The position numbers and the translations under genes were made by a program. A stretch of 64,000 bases of DNA from Staphylococcus nepalensis. Its GTDB lineage: Bacteria; Bacillota; Bacilli; Staphylococcales; Staphylococcaceae. A model generated the notes under the pieces. That model did no database searches and was not told the origin of the DNA. It saw only the letters and a list, made by a program, of their open reading frames with translations. The stretch covers positions 62,001-126,000 of the forward strand of contig NZ_BMCF01000004.1 of NCBI RefSeq assembly GCF_014635045.1, given 5' to 3'. Every line of letters begins with the position of its first letter. Within the stretch, counting starts at the first letter, position 1. Positions 1 through 8,674 of this stretch are shown here, one piece after another.

Positions 1-16
1 TTTAGAATAGAAATTA

Positions 17-1690
17 TTAAATTTCAGATATTACTGGGATAATCATTGGACGGCGTTTTGTATTTTCAAAAAGCAACTTGCTGATTTGGTCACGCATACT
101 TTGTTTGATTTCTGACCATTCAATTCGTTTTTCTTGTAGGCCCAATTCAACAATTTCACGCACTTTCTCTTCTGCTTCACTTAATAAAGCTTCACTTTCT
201 CTAACGTAGACAAAGCCTCGCGACTGAATTTCAGGCCCAGCAGCTATTCGACGATTTTTTGGATCTAAAGTTACAACTGCAATAAAGATGCCATCTTCTG
301 CAAGTAAATGACGATCGCGTAATACAATATTACCTACATCACCTACGCCAATACCATCAATAAGCACATTCCCAGAGTTTACTTTTTCATTTAAAATCAT
401 TTCTTCCCCATCATAATTAACGACATCGCCTTTTTCAACTAGGAATATTTTTTCAGGTTGCACACCTGCTTCATTAGCCAACTTAGCATGCGCAATTTGC
501 ATTTTAAATTCTCCATTTACTGGGATGAAGTACTCTGGCTTCATGATATTTATCATCATTTTTAATTCTTCCATACACCCGTGACTAGAGGTATGGATTT
601 TCTTGCTATTTGGAATGATTTCTGCGCCTGCTCTGACAAGTTCATTTAATGTATTACCTACAATAACTTCCATGTTAGCAGATGCAGTAATTGCTAAGAA
701 GACGGAATCTCCCTCTTCTATATTCATGATTTTGTGTTTCTTTTGCGCCATTTGACTTAAAGCTTCAACTGGTTCTCCTTGCATACCGGTAGCGATAATA
801 ATAACTTCATTTTTAGGATAATTATCAACTTCATTAATTGGTATAAGTAAATCTTTAGATATATCGAAATAACCTAATTTTCTAGCAATATTAAATGAAC
901 TTTCTAATGAACGTCCTAAGAATGATACTTTTCTATTAAGTCTTTGTGCAATGTTTAAAACTTGTTGAATACGAATAAAGTTAGAAGCATAACATGAAAC
1001 AATTAATCTACCTCTGACTTTTGTAAATGCATCATACATATGTGATTCAATCACGTTTTCTGGTGTATTATAGCCTGGTTTCTCAGCTTCTGTTGAGTCA
1101 CTAATCAAAGCAAATACGCCATCTTCACCTATCTCCGTCATTTTTTTCAAATCAGGTGCATAATGTCCTTGTAAACTTTGGTCAAATTTAAATTCCCCTG
1201 TGTATACAATTGCACCGTATGATGTGTGTATACAAATGCCTAGGCTATCTGGGATGCTGTGTGTTGTATTAAAGAACGTGACATTCACGCCTTTAAAACG
1301 CATGATAGATTCATTATTAACTGTATAATATCTCACTTTTTTATTAATGTTACGGGCTTTCATATTTTCTTTAATTAATGCGATTGTTAACTTAGAACCA
1401 TAAACTGGTGCGTCAACTTGTTCAAGCACATAAGTTACAGCCCCTATAGCATGCTCGTGCCCGTGCGTAAGAAAAATGCCTTTTAATCTATCCTTGTTTT
1501 CTATTACGTATTGAATATCAGGAATGACAATATCGACGCCCAGCATTTCATCTTCTGGGAACATCAATCCTGCATCTAACATAAACATTTCGTCGTCTAC
1601 TTCAACGATATACATATTTTTCGCAATCTCTCCAACTCCTCCGAGCGGGATAATGCGAATATTTTTATTTTTTTTCTTAATTAAACTCAA
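17..1690 (-). CDS. rnjB: Ribonuclease J2 (RnjB)
   Basis: Metallo-beta-lactamase/beta-CASP RNase J family, 557 residues, the usual length. RNase J2 partners RNase J1 in mRNA decay and rRNA 5' maturation in the cytoplasm. The metal site is degenerate: canonical HxHxDH reads H76-G-H78-E-H80-A81, so the Asp and last His are replaced, as is typical of the J2 paralogue and not J1. Other landmarks are the N-terminal [13 protein letters not shown] motif and the C-terminal [10 protein letters not shown] region. The start is TTG: no upstream ATG is in frame, and an AGGAGGT sits six bases in front of the TTG. It lies downstream of pnp, as in S. aureus, and the intervening terminator suggests its own promoter. 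Identification is by strong similarity to the staphylococcal protein; reduced activity is family knowledge, not measured here. Confidence 0.96.
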   Translation of the reverse strand: MSLIKKKNKNIRIIPLGGVGEIAKNMYIVEVDDEMFMLDAGLMFPEDEMLGVDIVIPDIQYVIENKDRLKGIFLTHGHEHAIGAVTYVLEQVDAPVYGSKLTIALIKENMKARNINKKVRYYTVNNESIMRFKGVNVTFFNTTHSIPDSLGICIHTSYGAIVYTGEFKFDQSLQGHYAPDLKKMTEIGEDGVFALISDSTEAEKPGYNTPENVIESHMYDAFTKVRGRLIVSCYASNFIRIQQVLNIAQRLNRKVSFLGRSLESSFNIARKLGYFDISKDLLIPINEVDNYPKNEVIIIATGMQGEPVEALSQMAQKKHKIMNIEEGDSVFLAITASANMEVIVGNTLNELVRAGAEIIPNSKKIHTSSHGCMEELKMMINIMKPEYFIPVNGEFKMQIAHAKLANEAGVQPEKIFLVEKGDVVNYDGEEMILNEKVNSGNVLIDGIGVGDVGNIVLRDRHLLAEDGIFIAVVTLDPKNRRIAAGPEIQSRGFVYVRESEALLSEAEEKVREIVELGLQEKRIEWSEIKQSMRDQISKLLFENTKRRPMIIPVISEI

Positions 1691-1948
1691 AATGTTACCT
1701 CCTATTTAAATTACCCGTCCATATGTAAACTCATAGTTTATTATAAGTTAAAATAGGCCTTATGTACACTATTAAAGTAGCTACCCTATTTTATCATAAA
1801 TGATACAGGTTATTCGCTTTTATGATTGGGAAAGTAACTCACAATAACGCTAGATAGATTGGATTCAGTTTTTATGTAAATGATTTAGTATTTAAAACGG
1901 AATTGCATTGATAAAAAACACAACTGTAACTCATAAATAGTGGGAAAT

Positions 1949-1976
1949 AAAAAAAGAAACCAGTTTTTCTGATTGG
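1949..1976 (-). terminator. Probable pnp terminator
   Basis: On the minus strand AATCAG pairs with CTGGTT (one G-U pair) around a five-A loop, and a long T-rich tract follows. The stem is short, so termination may be partial. Confidence 0.5.
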
Positions 1977-1983
1977 AACATTT

Positions 1984-2014
1984 TTACAATAGAATCTCGA
2001 AAATTCTATTGTAA
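1984..2014. repeat. Perfect 12-bp inverted repeat downstream of pnp
   Basis: TTACAATAGAAT and its exact reverse complement are separated by seven bases. It lies about 40 bases past the pnp stop codon. No T-run follows directly, so it may act as an mRNA 3'-end stabiliser or processing site ahead of the T-rich hairpin at 1949-1976. Confidence 0.75.
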
Positions 2015-2052
2015 GAAGTTCTCATCATTTTACTAGTCTCTACGCATACATG

Positions 2053-4152
2053 CTATTTAGATAACAATGCTTTATGTGAGGCATTTACTCTACCTTGTTT
2101 ATCAATTTCTGTAACTTTAATTTTAAATGTGTCTCCTACTTTCAACACATCTTCTACTTTATTGATACGTTCATTCGCAATTTGAGAAATGTGTACAAGC
2201 GCATCTTTACCTGGGAATAGTTCAACGAAAGCACCATACTTTTCAATACGTTTTACTTTGCCGTCGTATACTTCTCCCACTTCTGCTTCACGCGTAATTT
2301 CTTCAATGATACTGCGCGCTTTTTCAATTGCTTCTTTATCAACTGCACCAATAAATATTGTACCGTCTTGTTCAATATCTAATTTAACACCAGTTTCGTC
2401 AATAATTTCATTGATTTTTTTACCGCCAGGTCCAATAACATCTCTAATTTTTTCCGGTTTGATTGTCATTGTTACAACTTTTGGTGCGAAAGCACTTAAT
2501 TCGCTACGTGGTGTATCAATCGTTTGAAGCATGTGATCTAATATATCTAGGCGACCTGCTCTAGCTTGCTCTAGCGCTTCTTTGATAATTTCTTTAGTTA
2601 ACCCGTCAATTTTAATATCCATTTGAATAGCAGTAATACCTTCAGATGTACCTGCTACTTTAAAGTCCATATCGCCAAGCGCATCTTCCATACCTTGGAT
2701 ATCAGTCAATATAGTATAACTATCGTCTCGTGTAACTAATCCCATAGCGATACCAGCAACTGGTGCTTTAATTGGCACACCTGCATCCATTAACGCTAAT
2801 GTTGAACCACAGATAGAAGCTTGAGAAGATGAACCATTTGATTCTAATACTTCACTTACAATTCTTACTGTATATGGAAAATCTTTAACATCTGGAATAA
2901 TATGGCTTAACGCACGTTCTCCTAGTGCACCATGTCCAATTTCACGACGACCTGGTGAACGAACTGGACCTGTCTCGCCAACTGAGTAATTAGGGAAATT
3001 GTAGTGATGCATAAAGCGTTTTTGCTCTTCTTCACCAAGTCCATCTAGGATTTGGTATTCACTCATTGAACCTAAAGTTAATACTGAAAGGGCTTGAGTT
3101 TGTCCTCTTGTAAACAACCCAGAACCATGTGTTCTTGGCAAAATACCAACTTCTGATTCTAAAGGCCGAATTTCGTCCGTTTTACGACCATCAGGTCTAA
3201 TTTTCTCTTCTGCTATTAGACGTCTAACTTCTTCTTTAACTAAGTCATCTAAAATACTATAAACTTCTTTGATTAAATCTTCATTTTCGTCATCATTTTC
3301 ATCAACGAATACTGCTGCAACTTTTTCCTTAAGTGCATCTAAATTGATATCACGTTGTTGTTTATCAAAAGTTAACACTGCATCTTTTAATCCATATGAT
3401 GTTGTTAAATTCTTAACTTTTTCAACAAGTGTTTCGTCTTTTTCAACTGGAACAAACGCTTTTTTCTCTGGTTGAATATGATCAATAATTTCTTCTTGGA
3501 AGCTAACTAAACGCTGAATTTCTTGATGTCCAAAAAAGATAGCTTCAAGCATTTCATCTTCTGTGATTTCACTCGCACCAGCTTCTACCATATTTACAGC
3601 ATCTTTATGACCTGCAACCTCTAAGTCAAGACGAGACACTTCTTTTTGTGCAACTGTAGGGTTAATCACGTATTCGCCATCAACGTAACCTACATTCACA
3701 CCTGCAATGGGCCCTTGGAAAGGAATATCAGAAACACTCAATGCCATTGATGAACCTATCATCGCTGCCATCTCAGGAGAACAATCTGGATCAGCGCTTA
3801 ATACTGTATTCATAATTTGGACGTCATATCTATAACCTTTTGGGAAAAGCGGTCTGATTGGTCTATCAATCAAACGTGCTGTTAATGTAGCTTCGTCACT
3901 TGGACGTCCTTCACGTTTTTTAAAGCCACCTGGTATTTTACCTGCAGCATACATTTTTTCTTCATAGTTAACCATTAATGGGAAAAAGTCACCATCACGA
4001 GGTTCTTTTGAGGCGACAGCAGTTGATAACACGACTGTTTCACCATATCTAACAAGTACCGCACCGTTTGCTTGTTTTGCAAGCTGTCCCGTTTCAATCG
4101 TTAAAGATCTATTTGCCCATTCAGTTTTAAAAACTTTTTTCTCTTGAGACAT
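2053..4152 (-). CDS. pnp: Polyribonucleotide nucleotidyltransferase (PNPase)
   Basis: Phosphorolytic 3'-to-5' exoribonuclease, 699 residues. It degrades RNA to nucleoside diphosphates and is a degradosome partner. Domains in order: first RNase PH core (about 10-140), all-helical linker, second RNase PH core (about 315-540), KH domain with the GxxG loop IGPGGKK near residue 560, and a C-terminal S1 RNA-binding domain (about 620-695). The ATG start is preceded by GAGGAG. It lies downstream of rpsO and follows the rpsO terminator, matching the rpsO-pnp order of other Firmicutes. The protein is full length, with nothing unusual. Confidence 0.98.
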   Translation of the reverse strand: MSQEKKVFKTEWANRSLTIETGQLAKQANGAVLVRYGETVVLSTAVASKEPRDGDFFPLMVNYEEKMYAAGKIPGGFKKREGRPSDEATLTARLIDRPIRPLFPKGYRYDVQIMNTVLSADPDCSPEMAAMIGSSMALSVSDIPFQGPIAGVNVGYVDGEYVINPTVAQKEVSRLDLEVAGHKDAVNMVEAGASEITEDEMLEAIFFGHQEIQRLVSFQEEIIDHIQPEKKAFVPVEKDETLVEKVKNLTTSYGLKDAVLTFDKQQRDINLDALKEKVAAVFVDENDDENEDLIKEVYSILDDLVKEEVRRLIAEEKIRPDGRKTDEIRPLESEVGILPRTHGSGLFTRGQTQALSVLTLGSMSEYQILDGLGEEEQKRFMHHYNFPNYSVGETGPVRSPGRREIGHGALGERALSHIIPDVKDFPYTVRIVSEVLESNGSSSQASICGSTLALMDAGVPIKAPVAGIAMGLVTRDDSYTILTDIQGMEDALGDMDFKVAGTSEGITAIQMDIKIDGLTKEIIKEALEQARAGRLDILDHMLQTIDTPRSELSAFAPKVVTMTIKPEKIRDVIGPGGKKINEIIDETGVKLDIEQDGTIFIGAVDKEAIEKARSIIEEITREAEVGEVYDGKVKRIEKYGAFVELFPGKDALVHISQIANERINKVEDVLKVGDTFKIKVTEIDKQGRVNASHKALLSK

Positions 4153-4254
4153 TATGAATCTCCTCTCATTTATCTATTAGTCCTATCATATCATTTATCA
4201 ATCATTATTTATATTAGTATATAACTTATTATATAGTTTCAAATATCAAATTAT

Positions 4255-4286
4255 AAAAAAGGGAAAGACCCCAAAGGTTCTTTCCC
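4255..4286 (-). terminator. rpsO terminator
   Basis: GGGAAAGA-type stem pairing with TCTTTCCC, followed on the minus strand by a run of six T. It lies 20 bases after the rpsO stop codon. Some read-through into pnp is likely, as the two are commonly co-transcribed. Confidence 0.85.
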
Positions 4287-4306
4287 CATTCATATACGTC
4301 TAAAGA

Positions 4307-4576
4307 TTAACGACGAATACCTAATGATTTAATTAATTCACGGTAACGTTGAATATCTTTGCTACGTAAGTAGTTTAATAAGTGTCTACGACGACCTACC
4401 ATTTTTAATAGTCCACGACGTGAATGGTGGTCTTTCGTATGTTCACGTAAGTGAGTGTTTAATGCAGTAATTTCTGCAGTTAACACAGCGATTTGTACTT
4501 CTGGAGAACCAGTGTCCGCTTCGTGTGTACGATATGCTTTAATTAATTCATTTTTACGTTCTTGTGAAATTGCCAT
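4307..4576 (-). CDS. rpsO: Small ribosomal subunit protein S15
   Basis: S15 primary rRNA-binding protein of the 30S subunit, 89 residues from the chosen start. It binds the 16S rRNA central-domain three-way junction and nucleates platform assembly with S6 and S18. Conserved features include TGSPEVQIA near residue 23 and the C-terminal [11 protein letters not shown] block, which contacts RNA. A TTG lies two codons upstream in frame, but GGAGG sits nine bases before the ATG of MAISQE, which fixes the start there. The 5' leader folds into a multi-branched structure that probably allows autogenous control (see 4604-4677). Confidence 0.97.
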   Translation of the reverse strand: MAISQERKNELIKAYRTHEADTGSPEVQIAVLTAEITALNTHLREHTKDHHSRRGLLKMVGRRRHLLNYLRSKDIQRYRELIKSLGIRR

Positions 4577-4603
4577 AGTCAATTTCCTCCTTTTTATTTT
4601 TAT

Positions 4604-4677
4604 GCGCCTTTATCTGAGCAGACCGTCGGAGTCTCGAACTGCCAAGGTAAAGGTGCCTTCAATGTGTGAAACACATT
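4604..4677 (-). promoter_or_regulatory. Probable S15 (rpsO) mRNA leader structure
   Basis: On the transcribed strand an outer stem (4648-4656 with 4604-4612) closes a branched region that contains a small GAC/GTC hairpin. A separate 7-bp hairpin (4661-4677, AATGTGT/ACACATT) lies further 5'. The branched fold ends about 13 bases before the ribosome binding site. S15 in Gram-positive bacteria is known to bind a three-way junction in its own leader, and the architecture fits, but I could not compute the fold. Confidence 0.5.
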
Positions 4678-4681
4678 AGAC

Positions 4682-5653
4682 TTAAATATTATATGATATT
4701 TCGTCGCCAAAATCAACAGAAAGTAAGTATTTCGCCTTTTCTTTATCTTTATTCATTTGTTCTACTAAAGGGTCAATACCATCAAATTTAACTTCTGGTC
4801 TTAAATAATGATGCCAATAAACAATGACGCGCTCACCATAAATATTTTCATGAAAATCAAACAAGTTAACTTCTATGACCACTTGAGCCTTAGAAGGGTC
4901 ATGGAATGTTGGTTTCACACCAACATTTGCGACGCCACGATAAATTATTTCTTCAGCGCCTATTTTCATACTTACGGCATAGACGCCGTTTTTAGGTAAC
5001 ACGTAATCTCCACTGGGCTGTACATTTGCAGTTGGGAAACCAATTGTACGTCCGCGTTTCTCACCTTGTACAACTGTTCCTTTGATAAGATAGCGATAAC
5101 CTAACTCATCATTTGCTTTTTGTAATTCTCCGCTTTTCAGCGCTTTTCTAATTTCAGTAGTAGATATTTTTTCTGATTTAATTTCTTGTTTACTCACGAT
5201 AGTTGTATTAAATTCGGACATTTCACTTAATATGAGCATGTTACCTTTACCAAATTTACCAAAGGTGAAATCAAATCCTGCTATCACTTCTTTAACATGA
5301 TTATTAATAATATAATCTTGAATAAACTCTTCTGCGCTGACATTTGCAAATTTAGAAGAAAAATTAATGACGATACAATAATCAATACCATAAGATTCTA
5401 AAATTTCTATTTTATCTTGAATAGGTGTTAAATAATCCGTTCGTTTAAGTTTAGGATTTAACACCACTGACGGATGGGGATCAAAAGTCATTACTGCTTT
5501 TTTTAAATCCGATTCTTGTGCTTTTTTTTCTAAAGTATCAAATACCTCTGCATGACCTTTGTGCATGCCATCAAAGAAGCCAAAAGCCATTGCAACATCT
5601 TCTGAAATATATTGATCTTCTTGAATTGGATGAGTTACTTCAATTACTTTCAT
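4682..5653 (-). CDS. ribF: Bifunctional riboflavin kinase/FAD synthetase
   Basis: Converts riboflavin to FMN and then FAD. The 323-residue protein has an N-terminal FMN adenylyltransferase domain with the nucleotidyl-transferase motif FFDGMHKGH (H31, H34) and a C-terminal riboflavin kinase domain with RGRTIGFPTANV near residue 200. Translation could in principle begin 15 codons earlier inside the end of truB, but the ATG of MKVIEV has AAAGGAGA at proper spacing and matches family N-termini. It follows truB by 13 bases, so the two are almost certainly co-transcribed. Confidence 0.96.
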   Translation of the reverse strand: MKVIEVTHPIQEDQYISEDVAMAFGFFDGMHKGHAEVFDTLEKKAQESDLKKAVMTFDPHPSVVLNPKLKRTDYLTPIQDKIEILESYGIDYCIVINFSSKFANVSAEEFIQDYIINNHVKEVIAGFDFTFGKFGKGNMLILSEMSEFNTTIVSKQEIKSEKISTTEIRKALKSGELQKANDELGYRYLIKGTVVQGEKRGRTIGFPTANVQPSGDYVLPKNGVYAVSMKIGAEEIIYRGVANVGVKPTFHDPSKAQVVIEVNLFDFHENIYGERVIVYWHHYLRPEVKFDGIDPLVEQMNKDKEKAKYLLSVDFGDEISYNI

Positions 5654-5666
5654 GCGTATTTCTCCT

Positions 5667-6584
5667 TTAGTTAAATACCTTCTTGGGTTTAATTTCATAT
5701 GGTTTATCTGGATGTGGTGTATAAATGGCTAACGCCTTATTATCTTTCATGTCAAACATCACAACCACCGTATCAATTGGTTGCTCAAATTCATTTACAT
5801 TAAATTTTTGACCGTTTAGAATCTGAAATTTTTGTTTTTCATTTGAAATGTCAATTCTTTTCAGACCTTTCAATCCATATTCTATAGGAAAAAGGCATGC
5901 TTGTAATGTTTCATGCTCATGTAGTGACTTGATGTCGTCGACCGCCAAACTTTCCTTAATATCAAAACCACCACTTTGTGTTCTAGTTAATTGAGACATG
6001 TGCGCCGGTAAGCCGAGTGCTTTCCCTATATCTGTTGCCAACGTTCTAATATAAGTTCCCTTTCCACATTCCACGTGGATATCAAATTGACAACCATGGT
6101 TTGTAAAACGTAAGTCAGATACCCGTTGAATATTATAAATTTTAACTTCTCTAGATGGTCTTTCTACTGTTTCATTATTTCTTGCATATTCATAAAGTTT
6201 TTTTCCCTTTACTTTTACTGAAGAATACATGGGCGGAATTTGAGTAATAATTCCTTTAAATTGATCTAAAGTATAATCCACTTGTTCAGATGACACCGCA
6301 TTTTCCTTGATTATCTCTTTTTCTAAAATGTCACCAGTTTGGTCTTCTGTAGTGGTGCTGTACCCTAAATAGACAGTTGCAGCATAGTTTTTGCCCATTT
6401 CCATAATGTAGTCACTCACCTTAGTAGCTGACCCTATACAAATTGGCAACACGCCTGATACTTCTGGATCTAACGTACCAGTATGTCCTACTTTTTTTGT
6501 CTTCAAAATTTTTCTCAATTTAAATACAACATCGTGACTTGTTAAACCACGATCTTTGTAAACTGGCAATATACCATTATACAT
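5667..6584 (-). CDS. truB: tRNA pseudouridine(55) synthase TruB
   Basis: Makes pseudouridine 55 in the T-loop of tRNAs; 305 residues, the normal size. The catalytic motif [15 protein letters not shown] is present, with the nucleophilic aspartate at about residue 39. The [13 protein letters not shown] block near residue 175 is also typical. It lies between rbfA and ribF, the conserved order. A terminator separates it from rbfA (6658-6703), so it may have its own promoter in the 125 bases upstream. Confidence 0.97.
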   Translation of the reverse strand: MYNGILPVYKDRGLTSHDVVFKLRKILKTKKVGHTGTLDPEVSGVLPICIGSATKVSDYIMEMGKNYAATVYLGYSTTTEDQTGDILEKEIIKENAVSSEQVDYTLDQFKGIITQIPPMYSSVKVKGKKLYEYARNNETVERPSREVKIYNIQRVSDLRFTNHGCQFDIHVECGKGTYIRTLATDIGKALGLPAHMSQLTRTQSGGFDIKESLAVDDIKSLHEHETLQACLFPIEYGLKGLKRIDISNEKQKFQILNGQKFNVNEFEQPIDTVVVMFDMKDNKALAIYTPHPDKPYEIKPKKVFN

Positions 6585-6657
6585 GCTTACGCCACCTTTA
6601 AACGTTCTTTTATATCATTCCTTATTTATATTAACACGTATTAACAAATAAATGGCC

Positions 6658-6703
6658 ATAAAAAAGCTGAAACAACAACCTTAAAGGTTTCCTGTTTCAG
6701 CTT
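6658..6703 (-). terminator. rbfA terminator
   Basis: An 11-bp stem (AAGCTGAAACA with TGTTTCAGCTT) with a smaller internal pairing, followed on the minus strand by T-rich sequence. It lies just past the rbfA stop codon. Confidence 0.85.
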
Positions 6704-6710
6704 GCTTATA

Positions 6711-7055
6711 TTAATCATTTTTGTGTAAATCTTGTATCATTCTTTCAATTTTATTTCCGTAATCGATTGATTCATCATACTCAAATTTGATTTCTGGAAC
6801 AATTCTTAATCTCATTCTTGAACCAATTTCAGATTTTATAAAACCTTTTGCTTTTTCTAAACCTTTAAACGTATCTTCAATTTGTTTGTCATTTCCAAGT
6901 ACAGTTAAATAAATTGTTGCAATAGATAAATCATTTGTTAATTGCACATCAGTAATGGTTAGAAAACCAATTCTTGGGTCTTTCACTTTATTGTTAACGA
7001 TATCCATAACTTCTTGTTTCATTTGTTCGCCAACGCGTTCAGCTCTCATATTCAT
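6711..7055 (-). CDS. rbfA: 30S ribosome-binding factor A
   Basis: KH-like-fold assembly factor for late 30S maturation and cold adaptation, 114 residues. Conserved blocks are [10 protein letters not shown] at the N-terminus, [13 protein letters not shown], and the C-terminal [13 protein letters not shown]. The start chosen is the ATG of MNMRAE because GAGGTGA lies five bases upstream; an in-frame GTG three codons earlier overlaps that site. In most Firmicutes rbfA follows infB directly. Here about 2.9 kb separates them and infB has its own terminator, so rbfA must use its own promoter. Confidence 0.95.
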   Translation of the reverse strand: MNMRAERVGEQMKQEVMDIVNNKVKDPRIGFLTITDVQLTNDLSIATIYLTVLGNDKQIEDTFKGLEKAKGFIKSEIGSRMRLRIVPEIKFEYDESIDYGNKIERMIQDLHKND

Positions 7056-7489
7056 AAATTTCACCTCACATATATCATACTACATGTATACTTCCCTTAC
7101 TAACAGATTATATGACAGTTTATTTCATACCGTCAAACAAATTTCATTCAATTTTTTATTCATGAAAAATGACATAATGCCATAATTCCCTGTTCTATCC
7201 AAATATTTTATTTAATACATTTGTATAAGTGGCTAAAACAAAAACATATTTTTACTATTTTGTTAATCATAATCATTAAAGTATTCTAAAAACAGAATAT
7301 TGCGATCTGAATCCATTGTATGACACATTAACTTAGGCTAGTTTTATAAAATGACAAAGCGTTTATGCCTCTCCCTGTAATTTAAGAATATGATATCAAT
7401 TTATGCTTTATTTAAACTATATACTGTTAATGGTGTCAGTAATTTTAACATACTTCTTTATTACCTATCGGTTATTATATTTTATAACA

Positions 7490-7521
7490 ACAGTTAGGCA
7501 CAATTTATATTGCCAAACTGT
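7490..7521. repeat. Imperfect inverted repeat in the rbfA/WYL intergenic region
   Basis: ACAGTTAGGCA and TGCCAAACTGT pair at 10 of 11 positions around a 10-base loop. It is too far from either gene to be a terminator, and its role is unknown. Confidence 0.55.
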
Positions 7522-7666
7522 ATTTTAATGAAACATTATTACATTTTCAAGACAATACATATTTCTAAATCGCTAATCAAGCACGTTATTTAAATTTTAA
7601 AATTTCTAAAATAATTATAATTATTTTTTATTCACTTAAAATTTTACACGTTATAGAAATGAAACA

Positions 7667-7675
7667 TGTTATAAT
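7667..7675 (+). promoter_or_regulatory. Extended -10 promoter of the WYL regulator
   Basis: TGTTATAAT is a perfect extended -10 (TGnTATAAT), about 54 bases upstream of the TTG start. No good -35 is present; extended -10 promoters can do without one. Transcription would start near 7682. Confidence 0.55.
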
Positions 7676-7685
7676 TTAAGCTAAT

Positions 7686-7703
7686 TAGATATTTGACTGT
7701 CTA
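7686..7703 (+). promoter_or_regulatory. Candidate operator TAGATA-N6-TGTCTA
   Basis: Dyad immediately downstream of the -10 box, spanning the expected transcription start. One half-site is identical to, and the other differs by one base from, the dyad in the promoter of the neighbouring UDG-like gene (9712-9728). The position is typical of autorepression. Confidence 0.45.
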
Positions 7704-7728
7704 TTAAATTAGTTAGGAGCGTGTATAT

Positions 7729-8601
7729 TTGGATAAACCAGAGAGATTGCTTTATATTTATACTCGTTTGTTAAATGGAAAGAAATTGAGTAAAGAAGAA
7801 CTAGCACAAAGCCTTAACGTTAACATTAGGTCAATACAAAGAGATTTCAGTGATATAAATAATTTTTTATACGAAGATCAAGAATGGGAAGGATTAAATG
7901 GCAGAATCGTTTACGAAAACAATATAGGTCGGCACCGTCTTAGAATTGACCGTTTTAAGTTTAAAAATCACAGAATCCTCAACTTACTGTTTAGAATGAA
8001 AAGTTTCACCCCTAATATTCATGAAGATACATATAATTTGATATTAGGATTAAATGCACATTCTAATTTAGCAGAAAAGCTACTGTCTAACACTTTATTA
8101 AATCAATTTCATATTAATCGTGAATTAACTGAATCAACCTTAATTTTGAAAATTCAACTCGCTATTGAAAATAATCAAATGATTTCAATCAACGATATAA
8201 ATCACCAGACATTTAAAGTTATCCCAATCTATACACGATACTTCAATAAACGTTTTTGGGTTACTTATTTATACAATGGCAACATCCACATCCATGATTT
8301 AACTTCCATCAATCACGTTTACCAGCATGATGAATCTTTTGATAATAGCGTTTTTATGAAAACCCCCACTGTCACTATAAACATTCACAATTCAATTTGG
8401 TCTGAAATAAAATCACAATTTATAATTATGACGGCAAATATAGACGACAATTATGTTAACGCTGAACTTATTATTTCAAAAAAAGAATGCTTTACCCTTG
8501 CACTTGAATTTCCTCAATTAATTACCTTATTAAAACCTTCGCAATATGTTGAAGACTTTAAAATTAAATTAAAATCGTTATTTAAAAACTATGATATCTA
8601 A
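7729..8601 (+). CDS. WYL-domain HTH transcriptional regulator (YafY/DeoR-like)
   Basis: 290 residues. The N-terminal winged helix (about 3-50) fits the HTH_11 class: SKEELAQSLNVNIRSIQRDF is a clear helix-turn-helix with the SxRTIxRD-like recognition segment. The middle part (about 145-205) resembles a WYL ligand/nucleic-acid sensor domain, although the signature is degenerate (FWVTYLYNG). The C-terminal 60 residues resemble the WCX extension, ending in a helix with EDFKIKLKSLF. The start is TTG, with TTAGGAG nine bases upstream. It stands on the strand opposite most of the window and converges on the UDG-like gene, sharing a bidirectional terminator. WYL regulators often control stress or anti-phage genes. 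The target here is inferred to be itself and 8675-9670, from shared operator-like repeats. Confidence 0.75.
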   Translation: MDKPERLLYIYTRLLNGKKLSKEELAQSLNVNIRSIQRDFSDINNFLYEDQEWEGLNGRIVYENNIGRHRLRIDRFKFKNHRILNLLFRMKSFTPNIHEDTYNLILGLNAHSNLAEKLLSNTLLNQFHINRELTESTLILKIQLAIENNQMISINDINHQTFKVIPIYTRYFNKRFWVTYLYNGNIHIHDLTSINHVYQHDESFDNSVFMKTPTVTINIHNSIWSEIKSQFIIMTANIDDNYVNAELIISKKECFTLALEFPQLITLLKPSQYVEDFKIKLKSLFKNYDI

Positions 8602-8606
8602 AATAG

Positions 8607-8650
8607 CAAAAGGATGATTTTCATTTTTAAAAAACGAAAATCACCTTTTT
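8607..8650. terminator. Bidirectional terminator between convergent genes
   Basis: AAAAGGATGATTTTC pairs with GAAAATCACCTTTTT with one bulge. An A-run on one flank and a T-run on the other allow it to work in both directions. Confidence 0.8.
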
Positions 8651-8674
8651 CAAGTTGTACAAACTAATATTTAA

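Larger units (their letters stand above)
1691..2052. other. Intergenic region pnp-rnjB (362 bp)
   Basis: No coding sequence is visible. Next to pnp it holds a perfect 12-bp inverted repeat (1984-2014) and a weaker hairpin with a T-run on the minus strand (1949-1976). The remaining 270 bases, in front of rnjB, should contain the rnjB promoter, which I could not place confidently. Confidence 0.6.
7056..7728. other. Divergent intergenic region rbfA / WYL regulator (673 bp)
   Basis: Very AT-rich and without a plausible gene. It must hold the minus-strand rbfA promoter and the plus-strand regulator promoter (7667-7675). Visible symmetrical elements: a hairpin at 7490-7521 (10 of 11 bp paired), an 18-bp A/T-only palindrome at 7609-7626, and a TAGATA-N6-TGTCTA repeat at 7686-7703 just after the -10 box. 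Confidence 0.6.

Noticed and set aside
7609-7626. PerR or Fur box in front of the WYL regulator
   Set aside because: The element is pure A/T and matches only part of either consensus; recorded as an unexplained palindrome instead.
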